Of a stretch of 64,000 nucleotides of DNA, positions 7,408 through 14,829 are shown piece after piece. Within the stretch, counting starts at the first letter, position 1. Each line of letters starts with the position of its first letter. The translations under genes were made by a program, and so were the position numbers. The stretch lies in contig NZ_MAFC01000025.1 in assembly GCF_002013465.1 (NCBI RefSeq), positions 124,001-188,000 of the forward strand, given 5' to 3'. Source of the stretch: Mycobacterium sp. D16R12. Its GTDB lineage: Bacteria > Actinomycetota > Actinomycetes > Mycobacteriales > Mycobacteriaceae. The notes beneath the pieces are model-generated. The model worked only from the letters and a program-made list of their open reading frames with translations. It was not told the DNA's origin and did not search any database.

Positions 7408-8444
7408 CGATCAGCCCGCTTCGCCTGGCGCTGAACGAAAACCCCTATCGTCCACTGCCATCGGTGCGCGATGCGCTCAGGCATGACATCGCGGAGGTGA
7501 ATCGGTACCCCGAGTTTCTGCCGGTGGTGCTCCCGAGATTGATCGCCGAACGTGTTGGTATGACACCGGAGGAAGTGGTGGTGGGTGTCGGGGCCACCGG
7601 GGTTGCGCTGCAGGTGTTGCAGGCGTTGTGCCAGCCGGGCGATTCCCTTGTCTTTGCGCATCCGACATTCGACGGCTACCCGATACTGGCCGATATCGCC
7701 GGACTGATCCAGGTGCCGATCCCGCTGGCGGACAACGGGATGACTGATCTGGATGAGCTGCTGGGAGCGGCGTATGACGCCGATGCCGCCGCCGTGGTGC
7801 TGTGCCGGCCACATAACCCCACCGGAACGCTGATACCTGCCGATCAGGTTTATGAGTTTGTCCGTCAGGCTCCGCCTACCAGTGTCGTCATTCTCGATGA
7901 GGCCTATATCGAATTCGTGGATCCCGATGCGCATCTGGACATCCCGCGGCTCCTCGCGGTCCACCCGAATCTGGTTGTGCTGCGCACATTCTCAAAGGCG
8001 TACGGGTTGGCCGGGCTGCGCATCGGCTATGGGCTGGCCGCTCCCGCGGTCTGTGGCGTCATTCGCAGATACCAGCTTCCATTCGGCATGAATCGCGCGG
8101 CCGCCGTGGCGGTTGCGGCGTCGTACGCGGCCGAAGATGAATTGCGGCTACGGGTCGATTCCATTGTTTACGAACGTGATCAGCTCCGGGAACGGCTCGC
8201 GCAGATGGGCGCGCACATCCCGGACTCTCATGCCAACTTCGTGTATCTGCCCGCGCGCGGCGATGGGGAGCCCTGGGTGTCCATCCTGGGAACCGATGAT
8301 GTTGTCGCGAAGGAATACCCCGATGGCGGTGTTCGGCTCACAGTAGGTGATCCGCGCGAGATGGCCATCGTCGCGCGGCGGCTGCTGGAGATCGACGAGA
8401 TCGGCGAAGGCGCAGCGCCCCAGATGAGTAGACCTGCGTCATAG
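7404..8444 (+). CDS. PLP-dependent aminotransferase, histidinol-phosphate aminotransferase-like
   Basis: 346 residues of the class I/II fold, HisC-like. LALNENPYRPLPSV at the N-terminus is the HisC/Cobyric-type opening; CRPHNPTGT, ILDEAYIEFVD and TFSKAYGLAGLRIGYG follow, with Lys198 as the predicted PLP Schiff-base lysine. GTG at 7404 overlaps the previous stop (GTGA) and follows GGGAGGGG. No histidine-pathway gene is near, and the position at the end of the SigL-linked cluster suggests it aminates (or deaminates) a keto product of the ThDP or KAS III-like enzymes. That role is inference. A long hairpin follows 3 bases after the stop codon. Confidence 0.8.
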   Translation: MTISPLRLALNENPYRPLPSVRDALRHDIAEVNRYPEFLPVVLPRLIAERVGMTPEEVVVGVGATGVALQVLQALCQPGDSLVFAHPTFDGYPILADIAGLIQVPIPLADNGMTDLDELLGAAYDADAAAVVLCRPHNPTGTLIPADQVYEFVRQAPPTSVVILDEAYIEFVDPDAHLDIPRLLAVHPNLVVLRTFSKAYGLAGLRIGYGLAAPAVCGVIRRYQLPFGMNRAAAVAVAASYAAEDELRLRVDSIVYERDQLRERLAQMGAHIPDSHANFVYLPARGDGEPWVSILGTDDVVAKEYPDGGVRLTVGDPREMAIVARRLLEIDEIGEGAAPQMSRPAS

Positions 8445-8447
8445 ACT

Positions 8448-8514
8448 GGTTGGCCGCGGCGATCCGTCCCCCCGATTGCCGGCCCCGAAACGGCAAGGAC
8501 TGCCGCGGCCAACC
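8448..8514 (+). terminator. Long nested hairpin closing the SigL-linked cluster
   Basis: A perfect 13-bp stem (GGTTGGCCGCGGC at 8448-8460 with its complement at 8502-8514) encloses a second perfect 6-bp stem (TTGCCG 8476-8481, CGGCAA 8491-8496). It begins 3 bases after the aminotransferase stop. There is no U-tract, as is common for mycobacterial termination or 3'-stabilising hairpins. It could also be a structured RNA element. Confidence 0.65.
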
Positions 8515-8671
8515 CCAACTTCTCAGAATGCGTAGCGGTGATGCCGCGCCGCCCGTGATGATGGTCGTCGTGGATCAGTCGTCGTCGATGTCGGGGCCGA
8601 CGCTAAGGCCGATTCGGTGGCACGCAGAGGAGTCTGCACAGTCCCCGGCGTGGTGTTCAGCCCCACTTCTC

Positions 8672-8677
8672 TAGGCT
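8672..8677 (+). promoter_or_regulatory. -10 element of dop (leaderless)
   Basis: TAGGCT ends exactly 7 bases before the ATG at 8685, the typical geometry of a leaderless mycobacterial transcript. Confidence 0.55.
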
Positions 8678-8684
8678 GATCGTC

Positions 8685-10181
8685 ATGCAACGGATCATCG
8701 GTACTGAGGTTGAATACGGTATTTCGTCACCCACCGACCCTGCCGCCAACCCGATCCTCACTTCCACGCAGGCGGTACTGGCCTACGCCGCGGCATCGGG
8801 GATACAGCGGGCCAAGCGCACGCGCTGGGATTACGAGGTGGAGTCACCGCTGCGTGACGCCCGCGGCTTCGACCTGGGGCGCACCACCGGTCCGGCCCCC
8901 ATCGTCGACGCCGACGAGGTCGGGGCGGCCAACATGATCCTCACCAACGGCGCTCGCCTGTACGTCGATCATGCGCACCCGGAGTACTCCGCGCCCGAAT
9001 GCACCAATCCGCTGGACGCCGTCATCTGGGACAAGGCCGGTGAGCGCGTGATGGAGGCCGCCGCACGACATGTCGCCAGCGTGCCCGGTGCCGCCCGGCT
9101 GCAGCTCTACAAGAACAACATTGACGGCAAGGGCGCCTCCTATGGCACCCACGAGAACTACCTGATGGACCGGCAGACGCCGTTCTCGGCGATCATCGCC
9201 GGCCTCACCCCGTTCTTCGTCTCGCGCCAGGTTGTCACGGGTTCTGGCCGGGTGGGCATTGGGCCCTCCGGCGACGACTCGGGCTTCCAGTTGTCGCAGC
9301 GTGCCGACTACATCGAGGTCGAGGTCGGGCTCGAAACCACCCTCAAGCGGGGCATCATCAACACGCGTGACGAGCCGCATGCCGACGCCGACAAGTATCG
9401 GCGGCTGCACGTCATCATCGGGGACGCCAACCTCGCCGAGACGTCGACATTCCTCAAGGTGGGCACCACCTCCCTGGTGCTCGACCTGATCGAATCCGGG
9501 GCCGATCTGTCGGATCTGGCCCTGGCGCGGCCCGTGTACGCGGTGCATGTGGTCAGTCGTGATCCGTCGCTACGGGCCACCGTGGCGCTTGCGGACGGCC
9601 GCGAGCTGACAGCGCTTGCGCTGCAGCGCATTTACCTGGAACGGGTGGCCGAGCTGGTCGCGTCCCGCGACCCAGATCCGCAGGCCGACCACGTGCTGCA
9701 GGTGTGGGCCAAGGTCCTCGATCTGTTGGAACGCGATCCGATGGAATGCGCCGACTTGCTGGACTGGCCCGCCAAGCTGCGGCTGTTGGAGGGTTTCCGG
9801 CAGCGCGAGAACCTGAGCTGGTCGGCGCCGCGTCTGCACCTGGTGGACCTGCAGTACTCCGATGTGCGCCTCGACAAGGGCCTCTACAACCGGTTGGTGG
9901 CCCGCGGATCCATGCAACGAATGGTCACCGAGCAGCAGGTGCTCGACGCGGTGACCCGGCCTCCGTTGGACACCCGTGCCTACTTCCGTGGCGAGTGCCT
10001 GCGCCGCTTCGGCGCCGATATCGCCGCTGCCAGCTGGGACTCGGTGATCTTTGACCTGGGCGGGGATTCACTTGTCAGGATTCCAACTCTGGAGCCGCTG
10101 CGCGGAAGCAAGAGCCACGTGGGCGCGCTGCTGGACTCGGTCGATTCGGCTGCTGAACTGGTCGATCAGCTCACCACGTAA
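8685..10181 (+). CDS. dop: Deamidase/depupylase of Pup
   Basis: 498 residues, a close match to mycobacterial Dop. Dop deamidates the C-terminal Gln of Pup to Glu and also removes Pup from substrates. It shares the glutamine-synthetase-like fold of PafA. The ATP/Mg site begins at GTEVEYG (Glu8, Glu10). NMILTNGARLYVDHAHPEYS, the Dop-type loop near residues 40-80 and NTRDEPHADADKYRRLHVI are all present. It is followed 90 bases later by pup and the proteasome genes. Upstream there is the SigL-linked cluster; the proteasomal ATPase gene (mpa/arc), which often lies nearby, is not in this window. Confidence 0.96.
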   Translation: MQRIIGTEVEYGISSPTDPAANPILTSTQAVLAYAAASGIQRAKRTRWDYEVESPLRDARGFDLGRTTGPAPIVDADEVGAANMILTNGARLYVDHAHPEYSAPECTNPLDAVIWDKAGERVMEAAARHVASVPGAARLQLYKNNIDGKGASYGTHENYLMDRQTPFSAIIAGLTPFFVSRQVVTGSGRVGIGPSGDDSGFQLSQRADYIEVEVGLETTLKRGIINTRDEPHADADKYRRLHVIIGDANLAETSTFLKVGTTSLVLDLIESGADLSDLALARPVYAVHVVSRDPSLRATVALADGRELTALALQRIYLERVAELVASRDPDPQADHVLQVWAKVLDLLERDPMECADLLDWPAKLRLLEGFRQRENLSWSAPRLHLVDLQYSDVRLDKGLYNRLVARGSMQRMVTEQQVLDAVTRPPLDTRAYFRGECLRRFGADIAAASWDSVIFDLGGDSLVRIPTLEPLRGSKSHVGALLDSVDSAAELVDQLTT

Positions 10182-10232
10182 CACGATCGGCGACCCGCGC
10201 CAGCGAAACGTCACGCCGTCGGTGCTGCCCGG

Positions 10233-10238
10233 TAGGCT
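10233..10238 (+). promoter_or_regulatory. -10 element of the pup-prcB-prcA operon
   Basis: TAGGCT, identical to the hexamer before dop, sits about 34 bases before the pup ATG. The leader would carry AGGAGG (10260-10265). Confidence 0.45.
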
Positions 10239-10271
10239 GAATGGAATCGACCTAGCAGTCAGGAGGCAGCG

Positions 10272-10466
10272 ATGGCGCAGGAGCAGACCAAGCGCGGTGG
10301 TGGCGGTGACGAGGACGATGTCACCGACCTGGGAGGACCGGCCGGGCAGGAGCGCCGCGAAAAGCTGGCGGAGGAGACCGACGATCTGCTCGACGAGATC
10401 GACGACGTGCTGGAAGAGAACGCCGAGGACTTCGTGCGTGCGTACGTCCAAAAGGGTGGCCAGTGA
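10272..10466 (+). CDS. pup: Prokaryotic ubiquitin-like protein Pup
   Basis: 64 residues, highly acidic and disordered at the N-terminus, with a central helical region (RREKLAEETDDLLDEIDDVL) and the conserved C-terminus DFVRAYVQKGGQ. The terminal GGQ means Dop must deamidate it before PafA ligates it to substrate lysines. Pup-tagged proteins go to the Mpa-20S proteasome. AGGAGG precedes the ATG. The stop overlaps the prcB start (GTGA), so tag and protease are co-translated. Confidence 0.97.
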   Translation: MAQEQTKRGGGGDEDDVTDLGGPAGQERREKLAEETDDLLDEIDDVLEENAEDFVRAYVQKGGQ

Positions 10467-11332
10467 TCTGGCGCGATGACTCGATCGCGCCCCAGCAGTT
10501 CACCCGACACTCGCACCTTTCGTCGTTCTCCGAGTACCTGAGGATTCAGGCCCCGGAGTTGCTTCCGGCAGTCGGAAAGGCGTCAAGTGACGTGATCGCG
10601 AACCTGCCGCACGGCACCACCATCGTGGCGCTCACGTACCGTGGCGGAGTCCTGATCGCCGGTGACCGGCGCGCTACCCAGGGCAACTACATCGCCAACC
10701 GCGATATCGACAAGGTGCAGATCACCGACAACTACTCCGCGACCGGTATCGCCGGAACCGCTGCCATCGCCGTCGAATTCGCGCGGTTGTACGCCGTCGA
10801 GCTGGAGCATTACGAAAAGCTCGAAGGTGTGCCGCTGACCTTCAACGGTAAGGCAAATCGACTCTCGGCCCTGGTACGCGGCAATCTCGCCGCCGCCATG
10901 CAGGGTCTGGTGGCGGTGCCCCTGTTGGTGGGCTACGACATTGACGACCCCAATGGTGAAACCGCCGGGCGCATCGTGTCTTTCGACGTGGCGGGTGGCT
11001 GGCACGTGGAGAGCGACGGCTACCAGGCGGTGGGTTCGGGCTCGATGTTCGCCAAATCCTCGATCAAGAAGCTGTACAAGCCTGGAGGCAACGCGCTCGG
11101 TGCCCTGGCGGTGGCCGTGGAGTCGCTCTACGACGCGGCCGAAGATGATTCGGCAACGGGCGGACCGGATCTGGTGCGGCGGGTGTTCCCGACGGCCGTT
11201 CGGATCGATTCCGGGGGGGCGGTCCGGGTACCCGAGGCCGACATCGAACGCATCGCGCGCGAGGTCATCGAGAAGCGGACAGAAGCGGCGCGTGCCGAAT
11301 CAGAGTTGCGTGAATCGGGAGGTACGTCATGA
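10463..11332 (+). CDS. prcB: 20S proteasome beta subunit
   Basis: 289 residues, starting at GTG within the pup stop. The propeptide of about 51 residues ends in LPHG, and the predicted N-terminal nucleophile is Thr52 (TTIVALTYRGGVLIAGDRRA), exposed after autocleavage. It forms the catalytic beta rings of the 20S core that degrades pupylated proteins in the cytoplasm. The C-terminal extension is Glu/Arg-rich (EKRTEAARAESELRESG). It overlaps prcA by 4 bases. Confidence 0.96.
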   Translation: MIWRDDSIAPQQFTRHSHLSSFSEYLRIQAPELLPAVGKASSDVIANLPHGTTIVALTYRGGVLIAGDRRATQGNYIANRDIDKVQITDNYSATGIAGTAAIAVEFARLYAVELEHYEKLEGVPLTFNGKANRLSALVRGNLAAAMQGLVAVPLLVGYDIDDPNGETAGRIVSFDVAGGWHVESDGYQAVGSGSMFAKSSIKKLYKPGGNALGALAVAVESLYDAAEDDSATGGPDLVRRVFPTAVRIDSGGAVRVPEADIERIAREVIEKRTEAARAESELRESGGTS

Positions 11333-12159
11333 CCTTTCCGTACTATGCGTCGGTCGAGCAGCTCATGCGCGACCGTTCGGAGTTGGCGCGCAAGGGAATC
11401 AGCCGCGGTCGTTCGGTGGTGGCGCTCACCTACGCCGACGGTGTGCTGTTTGTCGCCGAGAACCCGTCTAACTCGTTGCAGAAGGTCAGCGAGGTGTACG
11501 ACCGGGTCGGTTTCGCCGCTGTCGGAAAGTTCAATGAGTTCGACCGGCTGCGCCGCGGTGGTATTCAGTGGGCCGATATGCGCGGTTATGCCTACGACCG
11601 TCGTGATGTGAGTGGACGTCAGCTGGCCAACATTTACGCCGAGGCACTCGGCACCATCTTCAATGAGCAGGCCAAGCCCTATGAGGTGGAGCTGTGTGTC
11701 GGCGAGGTGGCCCACCACGGCCGGGACACCGAGCCGGTGCTGTACCGGATCACCTACGACGGGTCGATCGCCGATGAGCCGCACTGGGTAGTCATGGGCG
11801 GGAACACCGAGCCGGTGATCAACTCGCTCAAGGAGAGCTACTCCGAGGCGGCCACGCTCAAGGACGCGGTCGGTTTCGCGGTGAAGGCGCTGCAAGCCGG
11901 GGCCGGTGCGGCCAATGGCTCCGCGGAGGGCCGGGTGCTCGGAGGCCTGGAGGTCGCGGTACTGGAGCAGAGCCGTCCACGGCGGGCGTTCCGGCGAATC
12001 AAGGGCGCGGCCTTGGAAGCACTTCTGCCCGAGGACTTCTCACCAGGGCAGACCGAGGGCGGGGGAGATCCCGCACCCGAGTCCGGTGACTCCAAGGAGA
12101 CCAAAGATTCCAAGGAGACCAAGGGCTCCAAAGACTCGAAAGACTCCAAGGAGAGTTAG
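11329..12159 (+). CDS. prcA: 20S proteasome alpha subunit
   Basis: 276 residues that form the outer rings and gate of the proteasome. The N-terminal MTFPYYASVEQLMRDRSELA matches mycobacterial PrcA. The core is conserved up to about residue 230. The remaining tail is disordered and ends in a short-period Ser-Lys-Glu/Asp/Thr repeat (residues 254-276) encoded by near-identical triplet blocks. The tail lies on the alpha-ring side, where the ATPase and other activators dock, so its length may vary between strains. It is coupled to prcB by an ATGA overlap. Confidence 0.95.
   Translation: MTFPYYASVEQLMRDRSELARKGISRGRSVVALTYADGVLFVAENPSNSLQKVSEVYDRVGFAAVGKFNEFDRLRRGGIQWADMRGYAYDRRDVSGRQLANIYAEALGTIFNEQAKPYEVELCVGEVAHHGRDTEPVLYRITYDGSIADEPHWVVMGGNTEPVINSLKESYSEAATLKDAVGFAVKALQAGAGAANGSAEGRVLGGLEVAVLEQSRPRRAFRRIKGAALEALLPEDFSPGQTEGGGDPAPESGDSKETKDSKETKGSKDSKDSKES
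12088..12156 (+). repeat. Short-period coding repeat at the 3' end of prcA
   Basis: Repeated blocks of TCCAAGGAGACCAA and TCCAAAGAC type encode DSKETKDSKETKGSKDSKDS and the last three residues. The near-identical blocks make slippage-driven length change likely. Confidence 0.7.
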
Positions 12160-12252
12160 CTCGCGCGCTTTCGGCGCCGAGAGTGGGTGACCCCGTGTCG
12201 CGGAAGTTATCCACAGCCTGAAATCGATGAAACCGCGCGCGTATGTCGGCTG

Positions 12253-12290
12253 TCCTACCTGGTATCAATCCCGTATTGCACCAGGTAGGA
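12253..12290 (+). promoter_or_regulatory. Perfect hairpin overlapping the ribosome-binding site of the EspC-like gene
   Basis: TCCTACCTGGT (12253-12263) and ACCAGGTAGGA (12280-12290) form an 11-bp perfect stem with a 16-base loop. The right arm contains the Shine-Dalgarno-like GGTAGGA, 6 bases before the ATG at 12297. It could hide the ribosome-binding site in RNA or act as a DNA operator. The sequence alone does not decide between them. Confidence 0.55.
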
Positions 12291-12296
12291 GTAGCA

Positions 12297-12656
12297 ATGT
12301 CTGTCAACGATCAGGACACGTACATCGATCTCGCGACGCTGCGGCTCGCCGACGGCGCCTGTGAGGCGCTGGCCACCCGCTGTGAGCGGCTACGGAGCTC
12401 ATTCGCGGGCGTGATCGCGCGCCTGGATACCTTCGTGCCGGTCAGCCATGCCATCTTCGGGGACTGCGAAGAGGGCCGGGGGTGGGGCCGGGTCGTACAC
12501 GACACGGTCCAGGCGCCGACAGGATCCCTGTCCGCCGTCCTCGAGCAGCATCGAACGGCGCTCACCGAGTTCGCCGAGACCTTCCGGCGCATCGGTGATG
12601 CCTACCTGGAAACCGACAGGAGCTCTGCCGACCGCTCGCGGAAGTCGGCCCGATGA
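12297..12656 (+). CDS. EspC-like type VII secretion-associated protein
   Basis: 119 residues, mostly helical, with the size and layout of EspC/DUF2580-like ESX substrates: LATLRLADGACEALATRCER, then a long second helix ending AETFRRIGDAYLETD. YLETD (Tyr103 to Asp107) fits the YxxxD/E type VII secretion signal directly after the second helix, as in EspC. The ATG at 12297 follows GGTAGGA; an ATG at 12243 in frame is less likely because the hairpin would then be coding. It overlaps the next gene by ATGA, as substrate pairs usually do. No ESX machinery gene is in the window, so secretion would have to be in trans. The family call is moderate. Confidence 0.6.
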   Translation: MSVNDQDTYIDLATLRLADGACEALATRCERLRSSFAGVIARLDTFVPVSHAIFGDCEEGRGWGRVVHDTVQAPTGSLSAVLEQHRTALTEFAETFRRIGDAYLETDRSSADRSRKSAR

Positions 12657-13840
12657 GCGGCACCGTACGGCCCGATGAATGGCACGGCGACAAGTGGAGC
12701 CACGAATCGATCATGGACATGCAGGCGCGGATGGCGCCCGCGGGTATCACGCGCATCGCCGAAGAATGGAAAAGCACTCTGGGTGAGCTTGATTCACTGT
12801 TCGCAATCTTTCTGGAGGATGTGACCGCGATGATCGACGAAAGTTGGAGCGGTCCCGGGGCGCAGGCGGCACTGGGCACCATGCGGGCGTACGTCGAAAA
12901 CTCGGGTGTTGCGCTCAGTCGTGCGTCCACCCTGTCGACCGGCCTGGAGGTGCTGGCCGGGGCGACGAGCGAACTGCAGCAGAAGATCGCCTCCCCCTCC
13001 GCCCGCGCACCGGTTGGACGGATGGGTGTAGGTCTTGGATGGGCGACGCCGGTCGCCGAGAACCTCGACCTGTGGGAGCAGGCATTGGCTCAGGTGCGCA
13101 CTGTCTACAGCGGCCCGGCGGTACAGGCCGGCAATGCGGTGGCCGAGCTGATCGGCCCTCAGGAACGACTCCGGTTCGGATCCGGCGCCGACGCGGATGC
13201 GGTTCTCCACCGGGCAGCCGATGAGCAGGCCGAACGGGCCGGAGAGTTCCTGGCACGCTGGAGTCCGGAGTTGAACCCGCAGCAGACGGTGCCCCCGGCC
13301 AACACCGGTATGCCGCTACAGATACCTCTCACGGTGGCGGGAATGCCGGGTAACCCGTTCCGGGGCAGAGATTTCGGGTTGAGATCGTCCACCGGATCGG
13401 AGGCGGACGAGCTTGGTGAGGACGACGTGTACGCGGGCCAGAACTGGATGCGCGATCCGCTCTGGCGTGAGAACCCAACCCGCAGTGCTGGATTCGAATC
13501 GGCCACGCCGACGGGCCGACAGCCACTTTCTCCCGACCGGATGCCGTCGCTCGGTTCGGTACCCACGGTGGCGAATGCCGGGGGTGTCGGTGCGGGGTCG
13601 ACGACACGGGGGTGGGGCCCGATGATGCCGATGATGGGCGCCTATCCGGCGCACGCAAACCAGCGGCGCGGTGACGAAAACGAGCACTACAGCCCGAAGT
13701 ATCTCGTGAACAGCGACAACACTCGAGAGTTGCTCGGGGAGTTACCCAAGGGCTCGGTCCCGGTCATCGGGTTATGGGAGGGCGATGGGACCGACGACGA
13801 TTTCGGGCCGCCACCGCGGCGTGGGTTTCGTTCGCGCTGA
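12653..13840 (+). CDS. WXG100/EspB-like protein with disordered C-terminal half
   Basis: 395 residues. The first 180 or so are helical with a WXG turn (MIDESWSGPGAQAALG, Trp65-Ser-Gly67), as in PE/PPE-EspB-like helical-hairpin proteins. The second half is Pro/Gly-rich and poorly structured. It ends with YLVNSDNTRELLGELPKG, resembling the conserved C-terminal tail of several mycobacterial ESX-associated proteins. Together with the coupled EspC-like gene it looks like a secreted heterodimer with the partner carrying the signal. It sits alone between the proteasome operon and an ABC importer. The function is unknown; the ESX link is inferred from fold features and pairing. Confidence 0.6.
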   Translation: MSGTVRPDEWHGDKWSHESIMDMQARMAPAGITRIAEEWKSTLGELDSLFAIFLEDVTAMIDESWSGPGAQAALGTMRAYVENSGVALSRASTLSTGLEVLAGATSELQQKIASPSARAPVGRMGVGLGWATPVAENLDLWEQALAQVRTVYSGPAVQAGNAVAELIGPQERLRFGSGADADAVLHRAADEQAERAGEFLARWSPELNPQQTVPPANTGMPLQIPLTVAGMPGNPFRGRDFGLRSSTGSEADELGEDDVYAGQNWMRDPLWRENPTRSAGFESATPTGRQPLSPDRMPSLGSVPTVANAGGVGAGSTTRGWGPMMPMMGAYPAHANQRRGDENEHYSPKYLVNSDNTRELLGELPKGSVPVIGLWEGDGTDDDFGPPPRRGFRSR

Positions 13841-13868
13841 GTCGGACCCTTGAGGGGTTGGGTTTGCG

Positions 13869-13884
13869 CCGGTATCAATACCGG
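13869..13884. promoter_or_regulatory. Palindrome upstream of the sulfonate-type importer
   Basis: CCGGTAT-CA-ATACCGG is a perfect 7-bp inverted repeat, 82 bases before the permease start. It is immediately followed by a second stem, GGGTG (13883-13887) with CACCC. It is a candidate operator or a terminator for the preceding pair. The core GGTATCAAT also occurs in the hairpin loop at 12261. Confidence 0.35.
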
Positions 13885-13965
13885 GTGCCTTCGACACCCT
13901 CTGCTGATAGCTGCTGTCGCCTGACGCCGTCCCGTAGCGCCTAGCCACAGAAAGCTGTCTGCATA

Positions 13966-14829
13966 GTGTCTGTATTCGTTGACATCGTTCCCCCCGAAGA
14001 ATCGCCCGCCGAATCGAAGGAAGCTGCGCGCCCGTCGCAATGGCGCCGCCGGCTGACCAATGCCGCTCTGCCCCTGCTGTCGGTGGTCGCCTTTGTCGGC
14101 ATCTGGCAGCTGGCGGCGACAAGCGGTATCTGGAACCAGACCTTTGTGCCGTATCCGAGCACCGTCTGGAACGCATTCATCGAGGTCTCCACCAACCACG
14201 ACGGCGTCCATGGGTACGGCGGCTACCTGCTGGCCGAGCATCTGTACATGACACTGCGCCGCTTGCTTTTCGGTGTCCTCATCGGTGTCACCGGCGGTGT
14301 GCTGCTGGGCCTTGTCATGGGATCGGTCGGCTGGGTGCGCAGTGTCCTGGAACCGTGGCTGACCTTCCTGCGCACGCTGCCTCCGCTGGCCTACTTCTTC
14401 CTGTTGGTCATCTGGCTGGGCATCGACGAGGCCCCCAAGATCACGCTGCTCGCGTTGGCGGCGCTACCGCCCGCCGCGGTCGCCACCACGGCCGCCGTGG
14501 TCGCGGCACCGGTAGGGCTGGTGGAGGCCGCCCGCGCCCTGGGTGGCACCCGCTGGCAGGTGATCCGTGACGTCGTCGTCCCCTCGGCACTGCCCGAAAC
14601 ATTCACCGGAGTGCGCCTCGCAGTGGGTATGGCCTACTCCTCGGTGGTTGCCGCCGAACTGTTCAACGGCATACCCGGCATCGGCGGCCTGGTGAAAGAC
14701 GCCAGTAACTACAACAACACCCCGGTGGTGCTCGTCGGAATCTTCTCGATCGGGATCTCCGGACTGGTGATCGACGCGGCGTTGCGTGCCGTCGAGCGCC
14801 GTGCGGTGCCGTGGAGGGGAAAGGTATGA
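13966..14829 (+). CDS. ABC transporter permease, taurine/sulfonate/nitrate type (TauC/SsuC-like)
   Basis: 287 residues with about six transmembrane segments (for example PLLSVVAFVGIWQLAA, LLFGVLIGVTGGVLLGLVMG). The binding-protein-dependent permease coupling loop is EAARALGGTRWQVIRDVVVP, residues about 187-206. It starts at GTG 13966. The permease, lipoprotein and ATPase genes overlap one another, forming a complete importer of the TauABC/SsuABC/CmpT type. The ligand could be an aliphatic sulfonate, taurine, nitrate or a thiamine precursor-like compound; sequence alone does not decide. Confidence 0.88.
   Translation: MSVFVDIVPPEESPAESKEAARPSQWRRRLTNAALPLLSVVAFVGIWQLAATSGIWNQTFVPYPSTVWNAFIEVSTNHDGVHGYGGYLLAEHLYMTLRRLLFGVLIGVTGGVLLGLVMGSVGWVRSVLEPWLTFLRTLPPLAYFFLLVIWLGIDEAPKITLLALAALPPAAVATTAAVVAAPVGLVEAARALGGTRWQVIRDVVVPSALPETFTGVRLAVGMAYSSVVAAELFNGIPGIGGLVKDASNYNNTPVVLVGIFSIGISGLVIDAALRAVERRAVPWRGKV

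Noticed and set aside
7404..8444. Histidine-biosynthesis HisC
   Set aside because: HisC-like in sequence, but no histidine gene is near and it is embedded in the SigL-linked cluster; a pathway-specific aminotransferase is more likely.
12297..13840. Part of an ESX (type VII) secretion locus
   Set aside because: No EccB, EccC, EccD, EccE, MycP or Esx gene is nearby; only the substrate-like pair is present.
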